A stretch of DNA of 64,000 nt from Herbaspirillum sp. alder98. GTDB taxonomy: Bacteria; Pseudomonadota; Gammaproteobacteria; Burkholderiales; Burkholderiaceae_D. The notes under the pieces are model-generated. The model ran no database searches, was not told where the DNA came from, and saw only the letters and a list, made by a program, of their open reading frames with translations. The stretch's first letter is position 1. Each line of letters begins with the position of its first letter. Location of the stretch: assembly GCF_020179755.1 (NCBI RefSeq), contig NZ_JAIUCY010000003.1, positions 527,775-591,774 on the forward strand. The letters are read 5' to 3'. Positions 61,501 through 64,000 of the stretch are shown here, in pieces. A program made the translations under genes and the position numbers.

Positions 61501-62237
61501 CGGCCGATGGCGTGGATCGCGTCTTCATAGGACTTGTAATAGGCATCGGCGTCATGCATGGTCAGGGCCGCCTCGCCCAGCATGTCATACGAATAACGGT
61601 AGCCGCGCTTCTCGTTGTCGCGGCTGTTGGACAGCGCTTCCTCGATGGTCTGGCCGGTGACGAACTGGTTGCCCAGCATGCGCATGGCCAGATCTACTCC
61701 CTTGCGGATGAGGGGTTCGCCGCCACGACCGATGATGCGGGTGATGGCCTGGGTCAGCCCGCTTTCGCTGCTGGTCGACACCAGCTTGCCGGTGATCAGC
61801 AGGCCCCAGGTGGCGGCATTGACGAACAGCGAGGGCGACTCGCCCAGGTGCTTGCGCCAGTCGCCTCGGCTGATCTTGTCGGCGATCAGGCGGTCGGCAG
61901 TTTGCCGATCCGGAATGCGCAGCAGCGCCTCGGCCAGGCACATCAGCGCCACACCCTCTTCGGAGGACAGCGAGAACTCGTGCATCAGCGCATCCACCCC
62001 CGAGGCGCGGGTGCGCTTCTGGCGCACCTGCTGCACCAGCTTGCTGGCCAGTTGCGCGGTCTGTTCTTTCCATTGCGCATCGGTGCCGACCTGGCCCAGC
62101 AGCCACTGCACCGCCTCGGTCTCGTCGCGGCGATAGGCTGCCGTGACGGCGGCGCGCAATGCGTCCGGCGTACGCTGCATTTCGGCATGGAAGGCGCCGA
62201 ATGGCTGAAGGGATGCAGGGGTGGCGACGATGGTCAT
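58563..62237 (-). CDS. putA: Proline dehydrogenase / L-glutamate-gamma-semialdehyde dehydrogenase (bifunctional)
   Basis: A 1224-residue PutA. The alpha-helical domain (about 10-120) is followed by the FAD-binding PRODH barrel at about 150-430 (KDGPGISVKLSALHPRYSRA, MIRLVKGAYWDSEIKRAQ). The P5C dehydrogenase domain lies at about 520-990 (SPWNFPLAIFIGEVSAAL, IFTGSTEVAQ, catalytic SAGQRCSALRVL), with a C-terminal domain to 1224. The N-terminal ribbon-helix-helix DNA-binding segment of trifunctional PutA is absent, so it should not repress its own gene. It oxidises proline to glutamate. AT-rich DNA upstream (62274-62395) should hold the promoter. Confidence 0.95.
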   Translation of the reverse strand: MTIVATPASLQPFGAFHAEMQRTPDALRAAVTAAYRRDETEAVQWLLGQVGTDAQWKEQTAQLASKLVQQVRQKRTRASGVDALMHEFSLSSEEGVALMCLAEALLRIPDRQTADRLIADKISRGDWRKHLGESPSLFVNAATWGLLITGKLVSTSSESGLTQAITRIIGRGGEPLIRKGVDLAMRMLGNQFVTGQTIEEALSNSRDNEKRGYRYSYDMLGEAALTMHDADAYYKSYEDAIHAIGRASNGRGIKDGPGISVKLSALHPRYSRAQRARVMDELLPRLKQLLLLARQYDIGLNIDAEEADRLELSLDLMAALVADPDLAGFDGLGFVVQGYQKRCPFVIDYLVELARRHQRRLMIRLVKGAYWDSEIKRAQVDGLEGYPVYTRKVHTDLSYLTCAQKLLAATDVIYPQFATHNAHTLAAIWHWARARGVDDYEFQCLHGMGETLYDQVVGAEQLGKACRVYAPVGSHQTLLAYLVRRLLENGANSSFVNQIVDEAVPLDQLVADPIDIVREQGGLPHPAIALPLDLYGQERKNSSGIDLSNEDRLRHLDALFTGMAGRRWQAAPLVAGPVSASSVQLVSNPADHREVVGELIEAELADVETALRAATDFAPQWQATPAAERAAMLLRAADLLEANLAELMALAVREAGKSLPNAIAEVREAVDFLRYYAVAARHDGNVLAWGPVVCISPWNFPLAIFIGEVSAALAAGNVVLAKPAEQTALIAHRAVQLLHQAGVPLAALQLLPGRGETVGAALTSDERVKGVIFTGSTEVAQLINQTLARRDHGDHGEHGEVPLIAETGGQNALIVDSSALAEQVVVDVLSSAFDSAGQRCSALRVLCLQEDIADRTLEMLKGAMAELRVGRPDRLSTDIGPVIDAEARDNLLAHIERMRGTARSVHQLPLGPDCEHGTFVAPTVIEIDRLDQLQREVFGPVLHVLRYRRDQLGQLVDAINATGYGLTLGVHSRIDETIDYVANRAHVGNIYINRNIVGAVVGVQPFGGEGKSGTGPKAGGPLYLKRLQRNPQLQEELQRATRAGNTNALLESLLQWARTHGHERLVTVAGRYRDDSLLHRSLLLPGPTGERNTLAFAPRGLVLCVASSTATLLNALAAALATGNTVVVDAATAAFIPSGLPQQVRSAIRQSDSLDGEPLQAALVDSHLAQEWRARLAARDGALVPLIVCGDASAIALWRLLAERALCVNTTAAGGNASLMTISV

Positions 62238-62375
62238 GTAGGCCTGGAATGGAAGTCTGTAAACGATAAGTGAAGGTCTTTCGGCTCACGGATTCTATGC
62301 GGGAACGGCTAATATTAATTCTGTATTTAATGGGTAAAACCAATATTTAATTTTATGGAATTCTATTTTTCAAAA

Positions 62376-63368
62376 TTAAATTTGATGATTTTTAATGTCG
62401 CCCAGTAACAGGCGTCGACTCCACGCCCACCGGCGGGCGACGACATAGATCAGGTAGCTGCCACCCAGACCAAGCGCCACCCGCGCCAGCTGGTATTGCT
62501 CGCCGACCAGAGCGCCCAGCCCCATGGTAAAGACCATGTGCATGAACATGATCACGATCGCCGCTCGCCCCAGCGCCGCCAGCAGCCGTGCGGGTCGCGC
62601 ATGACGGGCGGCCAGCGTACGGGCAAATCGTGCCATGACGACGCAGCACGCCAGCGCCACGACAAAACTGACGACGGGAATGCCGTAGTGGGTCACTTTC
62701 ATGTCGTAGCCGAAGCCGATATTCCAGCCGAGAAAGCGATTCAGGAGGATGACCGGCAACGCCAGCAGCACCAGCGCGAGCGCCCAGCGTTCCAGATGGG
62801 GTTGATCGCCGCCCTGGTGCCACAGGTGGCCGGCATAGACGAAGGGGGCGGCCGCCAGCGCCACGTTGAGCGCCCACGGTACTTGCCATTGCGGCAGCAG
62901 CCAGGCGTTGAGTGCACTGAGGGCCAGCATCAGGGCGTGCAGCCAGAGCAGCGTGCGTTGCGAATAACGACCGATCAGGCACGCTTCGATCAGCAACACG
63001 GCATAGAAGCTGGTGACAAACCAGAACGCGGCGACCCAGGCCGACAGGCGGCTGCCGCCCAGCAACAGGTCAATGACGAAATCGCGCAAGGCACCGGGAT
63101 CATGCGGCTGCGCCAGCAGATGCAGACCCAGCGGAAGATTGATCAGCAACAGGAAGACGGTATAAGGCACCAGCAACTGGCGCGCCTTGATACGCGCGAA
63201 GGCGCCGACATCGTCGACGGGCTTGAACAACATGCCGCTGAGAAAGAAGAACAGCGGCATGTGAAACAGGAAAATCAGGTCAAAACTGTAACCGCCGTAG
63301 ACGTGGCCCCACACCACCAGCACGATGCCGATGCCGCGCAGTACGTCGATCCATTGTTGTCGTTGCAT
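62376..63368 (-). CDS. Acyltransferase family membrane protein (OafA/Acyltransferase_3 type)
   Basis: A 330-residue polytopic protein with about 10 hydrophobic segments. The N-terminus MQRQQWIDVLRGIGIVLVVW, then GHVYGGYSFDLIFLFHMPLF, carries the RG and GH...FHMPLFFFLSG motifs of Acyltransferase_3. These enzymes O-acetylate sugars of surface polysaccharides or other acceptors. No polysaccharide genes are adjacent. The 3' end lies in AT-rich DNA close to the putA promoter region. Confidence 0.87.
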   Translation of the reverse strand: MQRQQWIDVLRGIGIVLVVWGHVYGGYSFDLIFLFHMPLFFFLSGMLFKPVDDVGAFARIKARQLLVPYTVFLLLINLPLGLHLLAQPHDPGALRDFVIDLLLGGSRLSAWVAAFWFVTSFYAVLLIEACLIGRYSQRTLLWLHALMLALSALNAWLLPQWQVPWALNVALAAAPFVYAGHLWHQGGDQPHLERWALALVLLALPVILLNRFLGWNIGFGYDMKVTHYGIPVVSFVVALACCVVMARFARTLAARHARPARLLAALGRAAIVIMFMHMVFTMGLGALVGEQYQLARVALGLGGSYLIYVVARRWAWSRRLLLGDIKNHQI

Positions 63369-63430
63369 GTTCGCCTCCGTGTGGAGGGACCGTGCATCAT
63401 CGGAAAGGTTTAGTCGTTACCGGGCAACGC

Positions 63431-63462
63431 CGCTGGGTCCCGGCCTGCGCCGGGACCCAGCG
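63431..63462. repeat. GTCCCGGCC-type palindromic repeat, copy 3
   Basis: CGCTGGGTCCCGGC (63431-63444), loop CTGC, GCCGGGACCCAGCG (63449-63462): a perfect 14-bp stem and the most complete copy of the element seen at 17470 and 21130. It lies between livF and the acyltransferase gene. Confidence 0.8.
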
Positions 63463-63479
63463 ACTTTAGTCTTTAGTTT

Positions 63480-64000
63480 TTACCCCTCACCCAGATAAGC
63501 CGCCTTCACCCGAGGATCATCGAGCAAGTCGGCAGCACGGCCCTCGATGGTGATCAGTCCGGATTCCATCACATACCCTCGATGCGCCGCCTGCAGCGCC
63601 AGCTTGGCGTTCTGTTCCACCAGCAGGATCGTGATGCCTTGTGCCGACACATTGCGAATCACCTCGAAGATCTTCTCCACCATGATCGGCGACAGGCCCA
63701 TCGACGGTTCATCCAGCAACAGCAACCGGGGATGACTCATCAAGGCCCGCGCCATCGCCAGCATCTGCTGCTCGCCACCCGAGAGCGTGCCCGCCATCTG
63801 CGCCGCGCGTTCCTTCAAGCGCGGAAACACTTCGAACCAGCGGTCGATATCGGCCTGGATCTGACCACGGTCATTGCTCGTGAAGGCGCCCATCAACAGG
63901 TTTTCCTGGATGCTCATGCGGGTAAAGACGCCCCGCCCTTCCGGCACCATCGCCAGCTTGTCCTTCACCAACTCGAACGACTTCTTGCCCTTCAAGGGCT
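63480..64000 (-). CDS. livF: Branched-chain amino acid ABC transporter ATP-binding protein LivF (C-terminal part, cut by window edge)
   Basis: About 173 codons are visible; the gene continues past the right edge. The signature LSGGEQQMLAMARALM and Walker B RLLLLDEPSMGLSPIMVEKI are present, followed by ILLVEQNAKLALQAAHRGYV and VKAAYLGEG, which are diagnostic for LivF. The Walker A lysine is outside the window. It powers uptake of branched-chain amino acids or related compounds. Confidence 0.92.
   Translation of the reverse strand, partial: PLKGKKSFELVKDKLAMVPEGRGVFTRMSIQENLLMGAFTSNDRGQIQADIDRWFEVFPRLKERAAQMAGTLSGGEQQMLAMARALMSHPRLLLLDEPSMGLSPIMVEKIFEVIRNVSAQGITILLVEQNAKLALQAAHRGYVMESGLITIEGRAADLLDDPRVKAAYLGEG

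Overview
The window looks like part of the chromosome of a GC-rich betaproteobacterium, most likely family Oxalobacteraceae and possibly Herbaspirillum. The evidence is the gene content and order: FmdB-DUF502-AspS, NudB-EEP-ClsB, HslVU, LptM-LysA divergent from CyaY, and a TetR-led fatty acid operon. No rRNA or tRNA gene, CRISPR array or insertion sequence was recognised. The genus is inferred from protein character, not from a marker gene.

Left part (0-9.5 kb): the start of an RpiR-type regulator, a YegD-like Hsp70 and an SDR oxidoreductase divergent from a LysR regulator. Then come a PLP-dependent threonine/serine dehydratase, a CHMI-type isomerase, a VOC protein, a GAF-GGDEF diguanylate cyclase, a LuxR protein with a degenerate HD-GYP domain, and an exported alpha/beta hydrolase. 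From 9.6 to 12.8 kb lies a visibly AT-richer accessory patch. It holds an unknown 333-aa protein and a compact cassette: a 74-residue double-glycine-type leader peptide with a GxxxG-rich core, a JmjC (ribosomal-oxygenase-like) dioxygenase, and a two-helix membrane protein. I read the cassette as a candidate modified bacteriocin with its tailoring enzyme and immunity protein.

From 12.8 to 20.2 kb, five leftward genes form a beta-oxidation operon (TetR, acyl-CoA dehydrogenase, hydroxyacyl-CoA dehydrogenase/enoyl-CoA hydratase, thiolase, enoyl-CoA hydratase). A good sigma-70 promoter overlaps a palindromic operator upstream of the regulator. Next come a conserved hypothetical, an S4 RNA-binding protein, acetyl-CoA acetyltransferase, and clsB, EEP and nudB.

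From 25.1 to 40 kb a leftward block holds an STN-TonB-like signalling protein, a FecI-type sigma factor, a FecR-type anti-sigma factor, a 3802-residue FhaB-type exoprotein and a second FecI-type sigma factor. Two near-identical promoter-like motifs precede the FecR gene and the exoprotein gene. The set resembles the Vre/PUMA3 cell-surface signalling system of Pseudomonas aeruginosa. It lies between aspS and nudB, genes that are commonly neighbours in Burkholderiales, which suggests insertion into an ancestral operon.

The right part (40-64 kb) is mostly core: aspS, a DUF502 membrane protein, an FmdB zinc ribbon, a trehalose operon (otsB, GH15, otsA), a HigB/HigA-like toxin-antitoxin pair, a sodium:solute symporter, a coiled-coil membrane protein of unknown function, lysA-lptM, cyaY, an orphan GspG-like protein, a catecholate-type TonB-dependent receptor, hslVU, bifunctional putA, an acyltransferase, and the C-terminal part of livF at the right edge. 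Several strong intrinsic terminators and three copies of a GTCCCGGCC-type palindromic repeat were also found.
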